NCBI GenBank assembly: GCA_008973525.1
Contig: WACJ01000215.1
Coordinates: 1 to 64,000 of the forward strand
DNA: 64,000 bases
Direction: 5' to 3'
Source: Stenopsyche tienmushanensis
Lineage: Eukaryota > Arthropoda > Insecta > Trichoptera > Stenopsychidae
Below, piece after piece: positions 36,333 to 47,515 of this stretch (position 1 is its first letter; each line of letters begins with the position of its first letter). The position numbers were made by a program, and so were the translations under genes. The notes beneath the pieces are model-generated. The model had not been told where the DNA came from and ran no database searches. It saw only the letters and a list, made by a program, of their open reading frames with translations.

Positions 36333-36533
36333 CACTAGTGCAGCGGTTTCTAACTTGGGGTACAACAGCTATTCTGCGGGGTAATAATGCTGGTAATTTT
36401 TGATATGTAGATAATAGAATGACAGACCAGAGCCACGTGGCTAGGCACATTTTTTTAATTAGGAGTGAAATCAGTTTCCCTGATAGGCCATCGGGGTAAA
36501 AGACTGAAAAGGCTAGGAACTGCTGCACTAGTG
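36333..36533. mobile_element. 185-bp hAT MITE with perfect 8-bp target duplication
   Basis: The element occupies 36341-36525. Its ends are CAGCGGTTTCTAACTTGG on the left and, read on the minus strand, CAGCAGTTCCTAGCC on the right. CACTAGTG at 36333-36340 is repeated exactly at 36526-36533; eight base pairs is the hAT target duplication length. The duplicated site is itself a palindrome. There is no transposase inside. An apparent 139-codon minus-strand frame (36124-36543) runs across the element and its flank and is not a gene. Confidence 0.88.
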
Positions 36534-36904
36534 AAACATACATAACAACACATTACATTATTTTAACCTATTCATCTCGAATTTTATAAATATTTTGTTA
36601 TCATAAAAAAATATATTATAAATTAATGAAAAAAGAGTAGTACATAAAATCAACTTTTCCTAGGAGCTAAAAAGTTTCACTTCTGCCGCGAAATTCTCAT
36701 GATTTTTTTGATAAAACCAGATTTTTTTTTACAGTTTGTGAATAATATAATAAATTGGTTTTATTTAAAGTATGGAGTTGCTAAAAGTAACTGTGGGGTG
36801 AAGTTGGCTTGGTGAATCAATATTTCGTGTATGAGAATTGACATCGGTAGTTCGTCGGAGGAGTTGATAGACTTTAATGATGGCATTGATTCGAATTTAT
36901 AGTC
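36534..36904. other. AT-rich sequence upstream of the CpG island
   Basis: No element or exon is supported. A short ATG frame at 36831-36902 (MRIDIGSSSEELIDFNDGID, then stop) lies at the edge of the CpG island. It is too short to call a gene but could be an upstream small ORF if transcription starts further left. Confidence 0.3.
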
Positions 36905-37245
36905 GGAAGAAGTGTTCGCAGCGGCGACAGAACTGTTAGGGGACGGGGGCTAAGTCGTGCGAGGGTCAAGCTGCTGCAGATGCACTGCTTATCGGGCGGG
37001 CGGCAGATGACAGTCATCGACCTGCAGTTTCGCGTGCCGGAGGGGCGGCGCCCCCACCCCGCCCGACCCGCCTCGCCGCGCCTCACCCCTCCCTCCAGGG
37101 GAAACTCCTTGCCGAGGAAAATAGCTGTCGGCTGTCAGTGTCCGCCGCGCCTCGCACGAACCAGCCGCCCGCCGCCCGCAGCTCGCTACTCGCTACTCTC
37201 TACTCACTACTCGCTCCTCACTCCTCACTCGCTACTCGACTAGTC
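36905..37245 (+). promoter_or_regulatory. CpG-island promoter
   Basis: This is the most GC- and CpG-rich block in the window, containing CGGGCGGGCGGCAGATG, GGAGGGGCGGCGCCCCCACC and CCCGACCCGCCTCGCCGCGC. It ends in a (CTACTCG)-type tandem tract and then TCAGT at 37244-37248, the arthropod initiator, putting the likely start at about 37246. A DPE-like AGTTC lies at 37269-37273 (+24 to +28), slightly closer than the canonical +28 start, so it is only suggestive. No TATA box is seen at -30. The transcript would run rightwards into an exon with a consensus donor. Transcription from this island is inferred, not shown. Confidence 0.55.
37182..37239. repeat. Short tandem repeat of a CTACTCG-type unit
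   Basis: Imperfect copies of CTCGCTA/CTACTCA/CTCCTCA (about 7-8 bp) run head-to-tail just upstream of the initiator. The pyrimidine-rich strand is the sense strand of the predicted transcript. Confidence 0.75.
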
Positions 37246-37331
37246 AGTGACCGCGCAGTGCACACTTTAGTTCTTGTGCCATCACACTGGATTTTACTGC
37301 TGCCGAACGGGAAACCTCTCCTGCACAGCAG
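37246..37331 (+). other. Predicted non-coding first exon (5' UTR) with GTGAGT donor
   Basis: From the TCAGT initiator to ACAGCAG|GTGAGT (donor at 37332-37337) there are about 86 nt with no ATG, as expected for a 5' UTR exon. Composition is balanced, unlike intronic sequence. The downstream coding exons are not identified, so the gene is unknown. The alternative is that transcription starts elsewhere in the island and the exon is longer on its left side. Confidence 0.5.
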
Positions 37332-37499
37332 GTGAGTCACCACAGTGCTCCTTCGCCTATCCCTCTATTCCAATTATTTTGTTATTTCGGTTTGCATCAT
37401 CCAAGGATGTGGTTTCATTAAAAATATATTTGCAACATGTTTTGCATGTAAAGGGCATTTAAATCTTAGTCATTTGCCGGGACTACACTGTGTGTCATC

Positions 37500-38519
37500 G
37501 TACATGATCTCTGACCTTAATCCTAGCGATAAATTCGGAGAGTGCCCCTTTCGATTTCCACTCGGGGGTCGCACGTTCCCCTCCGATAACGACGTGATCA
37601 TGACGAGATATTAGCTTCGACAAAATGGATATTTGCTCTCTTTTTTGCCAAGACGTACCTGTCGACCACCTGCGGAACGATAAATTCGCTCTCGGGGCAA
37701 TGAACCGAGCACATGAATTCGCTCAAATCTTTCATTATAAGATTTCAACATCTGCGAACGGATTCGAGCTGAAAACCGACATCGCCTCGATGAGACACGT
37801 CATCCGCACAGCTACCGGCGCATATTTTTTTGCAACAGATTGCTCTTTTTACGACGCTTTAATTTTCAACCCTCACACTCTCGGTGCATACGTTTGGACC
37901 GCTTAACCGTGTTAAAGCCTTCTCGCTTCGCAGACTTTCACGGTGCTGCACCACTGCGCCGACTTTTCGGATCGGTCGCGTCTCGGAAGCCAAGTGAAAC
38001 GTGACAAATCCGGAAAACCGATGGCGCATTTTATCGCTCCGAACGATCGGCGCAATTATATGCATCTCTCGTCCGGCTCGAAATATCGCAAAATCGTCAC
38101 GATATCGGAAAATTGAATCGGCGACCCGAGATTTCTCACCCCTCCGAATCGGACGAATTCGGCTTTTGGACCCAAATCGAAATGTCTCGGAATACATCCG
38201 CCGCTGCAGCCTTTCACGAATGTCGTCTCGTTGTCCGCATATGATCAAATAAGTTCTCAGACAGTGTCATAAAACATCTGTTGAAAAGATGACAGTCGAA
38301 GACGTCATCGCACGTCTCGTGTGAACCGAAACGCCGACTATCGAGGATCTTCTCGAGCAGCGGTTCGCCAACTCTTCGAGCGTTCGAGATAAAAGGATCG
38401 AACGTTTGCGTGATACGTTCTACCTCAGAGCATAGCGTGCTTTCTGAAATCCAATAAAAAAAGAGTACTCGATACATATTTTCTACAGATAGTGCGAACT
38501 CACACTTACAAGCATACAA
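37500..38519. promoter_or_regulatory. CpG-containing first-intron island, probably regulatory
   Basis: About 1 kb immediately downstream of the predicted first exon is compositionally balanced and rich in CG dinucleotides (TCGGACGAATTCGGC, CGAAATATCGCAAAATCG). Frames of 93 codons (+, 37625-37906), 129 codons (-, 37859-38248) and 101 codons (-, 38214-38519) are open, but none resembles a known family and they overlap one another. I read it as an extension of the promoter domain rather than as genes. A lineage-specific protein on the minus strand cannot be excluded. Confidence 0.3.
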
Positions 38520-38563
38520 TTTAGGGTGATCACCCTCTCAGTACGATTCTGGATCCGCCCCTG
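38520..38563. mobile_element. Solo DNA-transposon end (CAGGGGCGGATCC type)
   Basis: Read on the minus strand, the sequence opens CAGGGGCGGATCCAGAATCG and continues with GAGAGGGTGATCACCCT. The CAGGGGCGGATCCAG...GGGGGTGATCACCCC plan is a common terminus of non-autonomous DNA transposons in insects. The inner GGGTGATCACCCT is a perfect palindrome. No opposite end is found. Confidence 0.5.
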
Positions 38564-39019
38564 GCAATGTTTTATCAAATTCTATTAAGAATATAAAGCT
38601 AGGGAGTTCTTCAGATACTGTCTGTTTCGAAATTTTCGCATCGGGCGCTATTTTTTCATCTTTAACACTTCAAAGCAATATATTTCATTGGTAATTAAAT
38701 ATTTATTATAGAGCATCGATAATTTGTGTATCGTAAATTTTAACGACGTTTTCTGTAATTATAATTGAATTTTGCAATTATAAATTTTTCGCATTAATTA
38801 GTCATAGTTTGAATTATGCATCGTATAATTTTATATGTAAACAGTTCATCGTCGAATATCGCACTAAAAATAACATTTTCATATGGATGGGTGGACTAAG
38901 TTTTCAAAAATGTTAAACTGTGGGGTCCATCTTCAAATTACTGATGTGTAAATGAAAATAAATTATGGTGCAATTAGAAAGATGTATAATTATCATATTT
39001 TTTATTTATAATGTTTTCT

Positions 39020-39136
39020 GTAAATAATTTCACAAAAATATCTTGTTTAAATATAGATAAATGTTTTCTTATATTTTCGCGAACCCCCGGAAATGGCTTC
39101 GCGGACCCCCAGGGGTCCACGGCTTAAGAACCGCTG
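39020..39136. mobile_element. Solo right end of a hAT-like element
   Basis: Read on the minus strand, it starts CAGCGGTTCTTAAGCCGTGG at 39136, followed by GACCCCTGGGGGTCCGCGAA. This is the same arrangement as at 5787. No left end is identified; upstream sequence (38880-39020) is AT-rich, with a TGGGGTCCATC word at 38930 that may be an internal remnant. Confidence 0.6.
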
Positions 39137-39159
39137 ATCTAGTAGATGCGAATATAAAG

Positions 39160-39206
39160 ATGAAGTATATATGTGGGTCCATTTTGACCCTCTTTAAGCG
39201 TGTTAA
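39160..39206. mobile_element. Solo piggyBac-like end at a TTAA
   Basis: TTAA at 39203-39206 is followed, on the minus strand, by CACGCTTAAAGAGGGTCAAA and ATGGACCCACATATATAC. The TTAACACG(C/T)TTAA..GGTCAAAATGGACCC layout is typical of piggyBac-type miniature elements. The left partner is absent; the element seems truncated where it abuts the hAT end at 39136. Confidence 0.45.
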
Positions 39207-39279
39207 GGGTGATCAACCAATTAGTGCATTAATACATTTCTAATGGATATATAATAGTGATCTCAATATTTTTCTCAAT

Positions 39280-41430
39280 TATCTTTTAGGTGGTTTGTAA
39301 AAACACAATCGCATCGGAGCGGTAAGCGATCGCCGTCTATTTGTTTACCCTATCACCACCTACTTTTCTCGTGCGTAATTGATGATGGTTTTCAATCGGC
39401 GTTGTTGTTTCAAGTCCATCGTTATACCCTGCTTTGAAGATTATACGGCATCTTTAACTGCGGCCATAATCCGGTTGTTCCTGTGTTACCCGGCCTAATG
39501 ACTGTGATCTATCCGCGATTCGAGCAGTGTGGGTAAGAAGCGCGATTATGCTAGTTTGCCATGGCATTAAAGAGCGCAGGAAATGATGTTTATATGTTCT
39601 CACAGATTGGAACGCTACATGCGTCCAACGAACATGTGTTTCGTATCTTATTGTTTTGTGTTGAATTGTGGTCGTTGGGGCCGTCGTCACTCGCCCTTCG
39701 TGGCGCCTCTGCCTACGTCGAACCATTGTTTCTTTTTTGTTTAATCGCTTCGTGGGAAGCAACCGAGTACCGAGAAAGAGTTTAATGGACGATTTTTTGG
39801 AATTGCGACATTTCGATGCTGGACGCTCGTTGCCTCGCGTGCCGGTGCTTATACAATTTTGACAGGGACGAGGCTGGTCCGCGCTCTTCGGCCGGCTATG
39901 TCTCGAAATTCATTGTCAGCTCGAGGCTTCGCCTAATCGTATTCCCTGTGTCGAGGCATAATGGTAATCCAGGTGTAATCCTCGCGCCCGCTTAAATCTT
40001 ACGACCGCAGACGTTTGACAGGGTGCGCCGGACCCATTTGATAATCGGACCCTCGTCTATCGACCCTGCTTACAACATAATACACACAATTTCCATTATT
40101 CTACTTCTTAAATCCCGCCCCCTATATGCGCGGAGACTCGAAATTTTAAAATATCAATATACAACTGTTTGTTGATTTTTATTTAAAAAAAAAACACCCT
40201 TTCCAAGAATCATAATCTCGAGTGAATCTTTATTCGTTATCTGTAGGCTGTTATGATCGTTTTTATGCGAAGTCTCCCTCGTAATCTTAATTGAATTGAT
40301 CTTTCAAAAGATATAAAATGAAACATAAAATAAATTTATTTTTAACCCTATTGCGTTAATGTTAGTCGATTCGACTAAGCGAATTTTCGGCGCATCCTTA
40401 TGACAGTTGATCATAAGCCGTTATTATTTTGGTTATTGTAGGTCGTTAATATGAGACCTTCATTATCTGGCTTTTTCAATATTTGCGAATTAGCAGATAA
40501 TTTCATATCATCCAATGGTTTTATTTCGACGCCATACAAGATAATTTTAATTAATTTATGGTCATATTTTTTTGTTCGTAAATATATTGAACCAATATAG
40601 ACTTGTTTTTGATTACATTTATTCCTTAGCGTATTTTCATCATATGTGTAAAAAATCGTGTTTTCTCCTACGTGCCAAAATGATGTATGCACGCTTTTTA
40701 TTGCCCTTAATTTTATCGCTCCGTCAATTAGCTGTACAAATAAAGTAATCCAGACTCGCATTTAAACTTCTTGCCGAGTGCATTCGTGTTAAAGGCTTCG
40801 ACATGCTCGAATCCTTGCAAATGCATAAACTCGTCGGTGGTTCAGTGCCGTCGTTTGTTCGCATCGATTTTTATGCGCCCATAGTTTCCCATATAAGCGC
40901 AAAACATCCTTTTTCGTCGAGAACAATGAATATATTGTTTCGCGTCCGTTTGGGAAACCCCGGGTCGTGGGCGATGGCACGGGAGCGTGCCGATTGCTGG
41001 ATGATTCGTGGCCTCAGCGTTTAGACGAGTGGAACCGTAATTGGTTCATTTTTTGTCGCCAGTCTTCAGTTGTCGAGGGCATTGTGTTCGCATCAGGCTG
41101 GCCGGCAGAGTAGAATCGTTCCGTGCACGTCGGACACTTCCAAGAATCGTGGCGCAACAGCCACGTTGATTACCCACGTTCCAATGTGGAAATAATATGT
41201 AGAAAGCGGACAGCCCGACTTTTCCGACCGGGTGCACACCGAGTGAAACCTTCGAGCTGGTCACTCCGTGCAGATCTCGGCCAGTGGACCCAGGAAAACT
41301 TGGAATGTCCGTAACATCGGCTCAATGATCGTCTGAAAGTCTGTTTGATTTTCGTTTCAACTATTTTACAGCCCATCGCTGCATTGTACATAATATTGTA
41401 ACTGCTTGTTGTAGTTTATGCATCCCTAAA
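39280..41430. other. Non-coding stretch with GC-balanced islands
   Basis: Balanced, repeat-free islands lie at about 39370-40060 and 40790-41390, separated by AT-rich sequence. The 40411-40761 minus-strand frame (116 codons) and several frames at 40789-41391 have no recognisable domain. Motifs such as TTTTTATGCGCCCATAG and CTTAATTGAATTGATC suit homeodomain or Hox-type sites. I infer regulatory DNA inside a first intron; no gene is supported. Confidence 0.3.
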
Positions 41431-41439
41431 TCCCTAAAA

Positions 41440-41815
41440 ACGCATGCCCAGGCCCAGACGAGGTCTTTCGATGAATCTGGTGTCACTCGGTACCGAATCT
41501 ATGATGACTCTGTGTGTTACATGGTCTGCTCAATTAAAACGGCGGGTTCGGATTTAACTCAATCTTCTCCTTTGCTACGATGCTACGTATTTAATACGCC
41601 ATATGTCATTTTAAAACCCCATATAGATTCAAAGTAGTAATGTTGTTAAAAATTCCCATTGTTACAACTTTACTACAAGACTCAGTATAGTAAATACACC
41701 ATAGTAAAGGAAAGATTAAAAAAATATATGTGTCCATGACTTCCCGATAAGACTTCATCGCTTCGGTGCCTGAGGTTTATCCCGGAGAGATTCGATAAAG
41801 TATTGATTATCTGAT
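41440..41815. repeat. Dispersed repeat family B, copy 3 (longest)
   Basis: It contains all the blocks shared by the other two copies: the GACGAGGTCTTTCGATGAAT segment (copy 2), the CTGTGTGTTACATGG segment (copies 1 and 2 in part), and TGTCCATGACTTCCCGATAA with CTTCGGTGCCTGAGG (copy 1). About 200 bp of AT-rich sequence separates the blocks. No inverted ends or open frames are seen. Confidence 0.55.
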
Positions 41816-41859
41816 TGCTTATTTTTTCACTTTAGCACGAATGTGTTATTAACAGCGTG

Positions 41860-42261
41860 TTAACACATTATACGCGTAACTTTCGTAGTTTTAGACATAT
41901 CTTAATTTTTTTTCTTCTCCAATATCTGCAGATTACACTCATAGGCATCAAAATAAAAAATATATATAAATATATATTTACAACTAATTTCAAAATAAAA
42001 AAGATGTGTGTCGAATTCGAAATACATGTCTCAAGACTCGATACTTCTTTGAGGGAAAAAATGTGAGACGGTCTTCTATTAAAATTTATTTGTTACATAT
42101 ATATCAAGAATGATAAATTTTAGCAAACAAGTAAATTTTTTGAATGAGTTTTCTTGTGTCCCTCGGTTTATGCACAGTCTTTACGAACACGAGAATCCTC
42201 ATGGCTAAGTGTATGGCTTCGTAAACATGAGAATTCTCATGTCCCGCTATTAACGTGTTAA
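41860..42261. mobile_element. piggyBac-like MITE with TTAA target sites
   Basis: The element at 41864-42257 lies between TTAA (41860-41863) and TTAA (42258-42261). The left end is CACATTATACGCG; the right end, on the minus strand, is CACGTTAATAGCGGG, an imperfect inverted repeat. Near the right end are a perfect 16-bp palindrome, CATGAGAATTCTCATG (42226-42241), and a diverged second copy, ACACGAGAATCCTCATGG, about 40 bp to its left. Such subterminal repeats are usual transposase-binding sites. The body is AT-rich and non-coding. Confidence 0.6.
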
Positions 42262-45200
42262 GATAGATATATGATCATCCACCATATAGATCATTTGTCC
42301 AATTTTTGCTTTATTTTACTTCTTATTTTTAAAAATGTACGTTAAAACAAAAATTGCCGTATGTTTATGCCCGTAACATAAATATTGAACATGTTGTCAT
42401 TGACATTTATATTGGCAGCCCGTTGTATAACCTTCGTTTTCATGGCCATATTTTTGTTAAGGCATGGCAATATTTTGTAGATCGACAATCTTAAATTTAA
42501 ATTGTAAACGCAGTAAAAATACATGCTGCATTTTTAATGACGATCTTATCACATGTTGTTACACGATTGCATGTTTTAACGCTTCACAAAATTATTGTCC
42601 CTCTTTACATGCCGAATGTGAAATAAATTTGTATTGGCAACCTTCATCATGACATAATTGTAAAATATGGTTCAATTACTAATTATGTTTTTTATAAGCG
42701 TTCCCGCGGAACCATAAACGACAAATAGATAACAGAAGCCGCAATTGGTAATTTTTTCGTATTTTTAATTTGCGGTTTTATATAAAAACCTACTAAGAAT
42801 TTTATTAATGTTAATTAGTGGAATTTATATAAAATATTCTCATATGTTTATTTAGGGAGATATAGGGTTCATCCCCACAATTTTATTTTCTTTGAATTAT
42901 TTTCGTGAGGGCAGTTTGTTTAGCCTTTCTGTGTGTCTGGTCGAGCTTCTCCCTTGTGTTGAAGTTTCATATTTCGTCCATTAATTTAACATCCCTTTGA
43001 AATATCATGTCTCGGATGAAAATACAGCTTCATTTATAAAAAAATCTATACTGATTGTCCATGTCCTTTTTGCTTCTTGTCATTATGATTCTCAATTTTT
43101 TGTGAGCAGTTCGTATCGATTTCGTCTTGTTAAGAATGATACTTTGCTCTCATATCCATGGTATTCGGCTGCTCGAGATGCTGACCTTCGTTTTTTGACG
43201 CTCCATCAAGCAATCTTCTGCGACGCATGGCAGATGTTAATCTGAGAGCACTTCATCCGCCCATTTGTTATTTTCTTTTTGAATCGACGGCTACGAGACG
43301 TCGTAACCCTCGTTTGAAGGCATAAGAGACGTTAGATTTTATCTCGTCGATTGTCTGCAATTTCGATATAAAATCCTATTATGTGGCCGCATGCATATAT
43401 CGCCTAGGTGCACCGACACGTGTCTTTTATTGACGTCTTCTATTGTTTAAGTCGATCGAACTGCATAGGTTGCGTGGGCTCTCCCCCCGATAATTACAGG
43501 TTACATTGTTGGCTGCGTTATTTGATCAATATCACCCAAATTGACATCGTCGGCTGTTCCCCTCTAGCTTTTTCGGGTACGACGGTGTCCAAGACACGTA
43601 TCAAAAGTGGCAGTTCTTCGATCGAAACACGTGTAATGTGCACTGCCGTCCTGGTCGAATACGTTCGGCGAAGTGGCCATTGTTCTCTTAATACATATTT
43701 AAAAAATCGTAACGATTTACGATGATCCAGACATTCTCTTAAATACGTCGTTTCGATGGTAATCATCGTATACGACGGGTAATTATCGAACCATTATTCG
43801 TACCCTAATCGCCGAGAAGTATCTCCAAACAATCGATACATGAATCTCAGAACTGCTCGGCGTTCAATGGTCCGTGCTAATGATGACATTGTCGAATTTT
43901 CATGACTTAATTTCAAATGTTCTGAGTCACCGCACTTTGAGGAGTGTCCCTTCTATGAGTCAGGCTGAATGTGACCGCAGACTTTTCCGAACCCCTCGTT
44001 TTTGAAACACCCCTCTCCCCGGCGGCTTATTCGTTTACCCGAGACGCATCGGGGCTATATTTATCGTGATGCCAAATCGGACCCCCTCCCACATCAAATC
44101 GGCTTAAGAACATATTCGGCGGTGCCGTTAATAAATTTCAATGTGACCCTCATACACTTTTTAGTGGATGTCGATCCTTTCCACGCTTTGTTCGGACACT
44201 ACAACCTTTTCAACTTCAGAGGCTCAACCCTTATTTCCCCATAATAGACTCCTCTTTGACTTTCGTAAGCTCGTTCTAGTGGAAAACGATTCACTAACGA
44301 TATCATGTGATATTCTATGAAGCGAGAATATCATATTTATGGAATAAAAATAGATGAAAGCTCACATAATCAATTATCTTCTTCGTTAGGGAGATGAGCT
44401 TCGTGCTATACATACATCATGATACACAGCAAAAGTTGAAGACTATACATAGATGTATCTGAAAATTAAATATAATTCTGATGTCATTGTATGTGCTATT
44501 TCACAATGCTTTTATTTATAAATACCTCCACACTTTTTCCTAAAATTTGATCCATATCTTATTTATAACCTTCTTCTAGACTAGACGTTCATATAGTTTT
44601 TATTGTCGACTTTTTCAGGCTTTTTTTATGTCGTTGAGAATCAATTTAGATTTACTCATTTAAATGCTATGCATAATGAACTTTTTTGTTGTTTTTTAAT
44701 TATATGATGCGAAAATTAAAATTTATTTTTTTACAAGAATATGCATTTTAATGCAGCATATAAATATAAGTGGCTCACTGCAGAAATATATGAATCAACC
44801 AAGTGTTTGAAAAATAACAGCAATGACAACAATTAGAAAACACTGATCGAATAACCCATATTTCATTCTGAATATAATTATTTAGAACAAATTCAATAAT
44901 GATGATATCAATTTTATGACATTGAAGGCAGATCAGATCAGATCAGATCTCCATCTAATGCAAAGTGAGCCAACGCCCTTCTAATATAAACACATCACTC
45001 CTAATATACAACACTTCACTCGATAAACTCGTACGATTTTTTTTCACTTTAAACTTTTTTCTTCTTCATTTGGGGTCGTTTTTGTTCGCGATTTCTTCGC
45101 GAAATCCTACGAACTTATTGAGTGATGCGTTATATCTAAAAATGTATGACAACGGCATAATAAAAAATGTAGAGACATTTAAATACCGGGACCGTTCCTT

Positions 45201-47484
45201 GGTTGCAAGGAAATAATCCTTTAAATTCATAGTCAGTCAGGGCCTCATTAAAATAATGCGTGTCCCTATTTGAAATTACTTCAAACGATACAATCATTAT
45301 GGATGCTTCGAACAGTTTACATCCATTACGGTGATCATGATTCATGTTAATTAGCATCATTAGACATTGTTTTTTTGTGTCGGCAGTAATTGTCGACGCG
45401 TTTTGCTCTAATCGCAGTTTTTTCTCTCTACATAATTTGGTCACACGATCCTGGTTAGTATGCATTTCTAGTATCGAAACATAAAGGCGTCGAGCATCGA
45501 AGAAATCTCACACGTGTATGACGAACCGGCGAAGAAGTGTCTTGAAAATTACTGTCGGAAATATTTTTAGATGGTGTGTTTATTAATATTCGTATAGATT
45601 ATGCTCGTATGATGTTGAGCGTCTCTGGAATTTGCTGTCGAATGCATTTCTATCACGAAGACATCGATGTTAAGCACGTAACAAACGTAATGCTTAGACC
45701 CTCTTAAAGGCTTTTGTCGTAAATGTCAACATGTTATTATTGTGCATTGGCATTTAGGCACGTGTTGATTTTTAAATTATTTCTGTGTCTGGTAAATATC
45801 ATGTCTCTACAATAGACTAAGTACACCTTGAGAGCTTTTGAAGCTTTTTCTAATATCAATTGAATCTGGAATACAGTAAAAAAAACATTTATTGTATTTA
45901 TATAAAAATATGAACTCAATAAAATTTTGAAAAAAAAATTGAATTTGATTGATTTATTAAATTCATTTTAAAAAAATCCATTGATAAATCTCTTAAACAC
46001 ACGACGAAAAAGCTGCACTATCTACTTCCTAGGATGTTCCTAGTATTTCAACGCGTTCTGCTATTTAAGATAATTGGAAAGAAGAGATAACCAGGCAATA
46101 TCTAGAGAATAAATTTCAGTGGTACTTTCTTGAGCTTTTAAATTATGAGTCGTATTATCACTAAATCAAATTTCTCTGGATTTAGTCACCATTTGCGACG
46201 AATATCCAGTATGAATTCTTGGATCTTCATAAATATTTCTCAGCATTTAATTTGTTTAATGACAAATTTCTGGGTAAATTCTGCTGTCATATCCCAATAT
46301 TCATATGCATGCCTTTTTAGTTTAATTTTAAAGTTGTCCATGCAAATGCAAGTATAACCATTGCATTCACTATTACATTCTGTTAAAACTATTTTTAATG
46401 TTATCAATCATACGTATTCCATAGATGATAAATTTATTCTTTATTAATGACGAAAATCAACAGTATTTTGATTGATAATAGACATTCGTATTTTTACTTT
46501 AAAAGTCCGTTTCGTAATACGTTATCGATCCACCAATTAGGGGATGAATTCAGCCGAAGGCGTTTTAATTAAATAGCAAAATTTCGAATGGATTTATTGT
46601 GTTTCAGTCTGAAAACTTCAAAGGATTTTTCGGTCATCAAAAAGGAATGCTTTCAATATTGTTATTCTGCATACTTTTGACGAATTTTTCATGTGCACTG
46701 AGAGAGCCTTTATGAAATTTTCATATATTTTAACTATAGCTGTTTTATTTTTATAGGCTTTTGATAAATATCGTTTCCATTTTTGGTCCTATTCCAAATT
46801 GTGAATGTGTTTATGAATAGTCTGATGATATACACAAAGGTCGATCGCAACACGGATATTCATGCTTGGTGAAAATGAGAATAAATTACATGCCATGTGC
46901 AAAAAATTAATCCAACAAGCACACATCATCGCATATGGAATGTCAAGGGTTATTTATTTTCTCCGACATACAAGCATTGAGCGACTGTCATAAATTTATG
47001 ACATTTTTGCATGCATGCAGCGCATAACCCACATTTCGGCTCATAATTTTGCAATTGCAGCACGACAGTGACGAATCCCCAGTTTCAAGTCGCGCTGTTT
47101 TCTTCCGTTTATTTAAGTCTCTGTCCCCCTATTTTCATCGTTCATTCATTTTTCAGAGTAAAAAAAAGATCAGTGATGCCATTGTTGAAATGAGTCAGAC
47201 ACTTAACCGAGGCCGCAGAAGTAATCTTTCTCGCTCGTCTGATTCATTTTCGCAATGCCCGTTGGTCCATAGGTTGCGTCAGCAAATTTGCAAAACAATC
47301 TACAGCTTGAGAGCAAATCTTAGTCATCAACAAGCCGTGCTTTTTTTGACCTCCCGGTGTGTTTATACATTGCTTTTTATATCAGAGTTTCGTATAAATA
47401 TTGCAAGATGAGAAAGCGTGGTCGTTCTATTCTGGAGCATATAAACAAACAGCGAATCGATACCAGCTTTCGTCCTTTGCTTGT
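42262..47484. other. Non-coding stretch, several GC-balanced islands, one exon candidate
   Basis: Balanced islands lie at about 43130-44300 and 45190-45550; the remainder is AT-rich. Open frames such as 43408-43725 (+, 105 codons) and 45136-45465 (-, 109 codons) show no domain. A (GATCA)n microsatellite of about four units lies at 44930-44950. An exon candidate at 47049-47411 is annotated separately. Confidence 0.35.
47049..47411 (+). other. Open frame with internal acceptor-like sites, exon candidate only
   Basis: A 120-codon open frame in a relatively balanced patch contains two good acceptor-like sites: TTTTGCAATTGCAG (about 47047-47060) and CATTCATTTTTCAG (about 47143-47156). After the second comes a Ser/Arg-rich hydrophilic run, SQTLNRGRRSNLSRSSDSFS, and then RLRQQICKTIYSLRANLSHQ, which could form a helix. 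No family is recognised and no matching donor follows, so this is only a candidate exon of the gene that may start at 37246. Confidence 0.2.
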
Positions 47485-47515
47485 TTAAAAATAATGTATG
47501 TACATTATTTTAAAC
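47485..47515. repeat. Near-perfect palindrome abutting repeat A copy 2
   Basis: GTTTAAAAATAATGTA and TACATTATTTTAAAC are inverted copies differing by one A, separated by TG. The right arm leads straight into the ACTAGCG head of family A, so the palindrome may mark its insertion site or part of its structure. Confidence 0.7.

Noticed and set aside
36124..36543. 139-codon open frame on the minus strand
   Set aside because: It runs across the hAT MITE at 36341-36525 and its flank, so it is an artefact of the insertion.
37859..38519. Two overlapping minus-strand frames (129 and 101 codons)
   Set aside because: Openness is explained by high GC/CpG content; frames overlap each other and a plus-strand frame, and none resembles a known protein.
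40411..40761. 116-codon open frame on the minus strand
   Set aside because: No domain recognised, residue composition follows AT bias, no splice-site support.
44930..44950. (GATCA)n tract as a functional element
   Set aside because: Only about four units; an ordinary short microsatellite.
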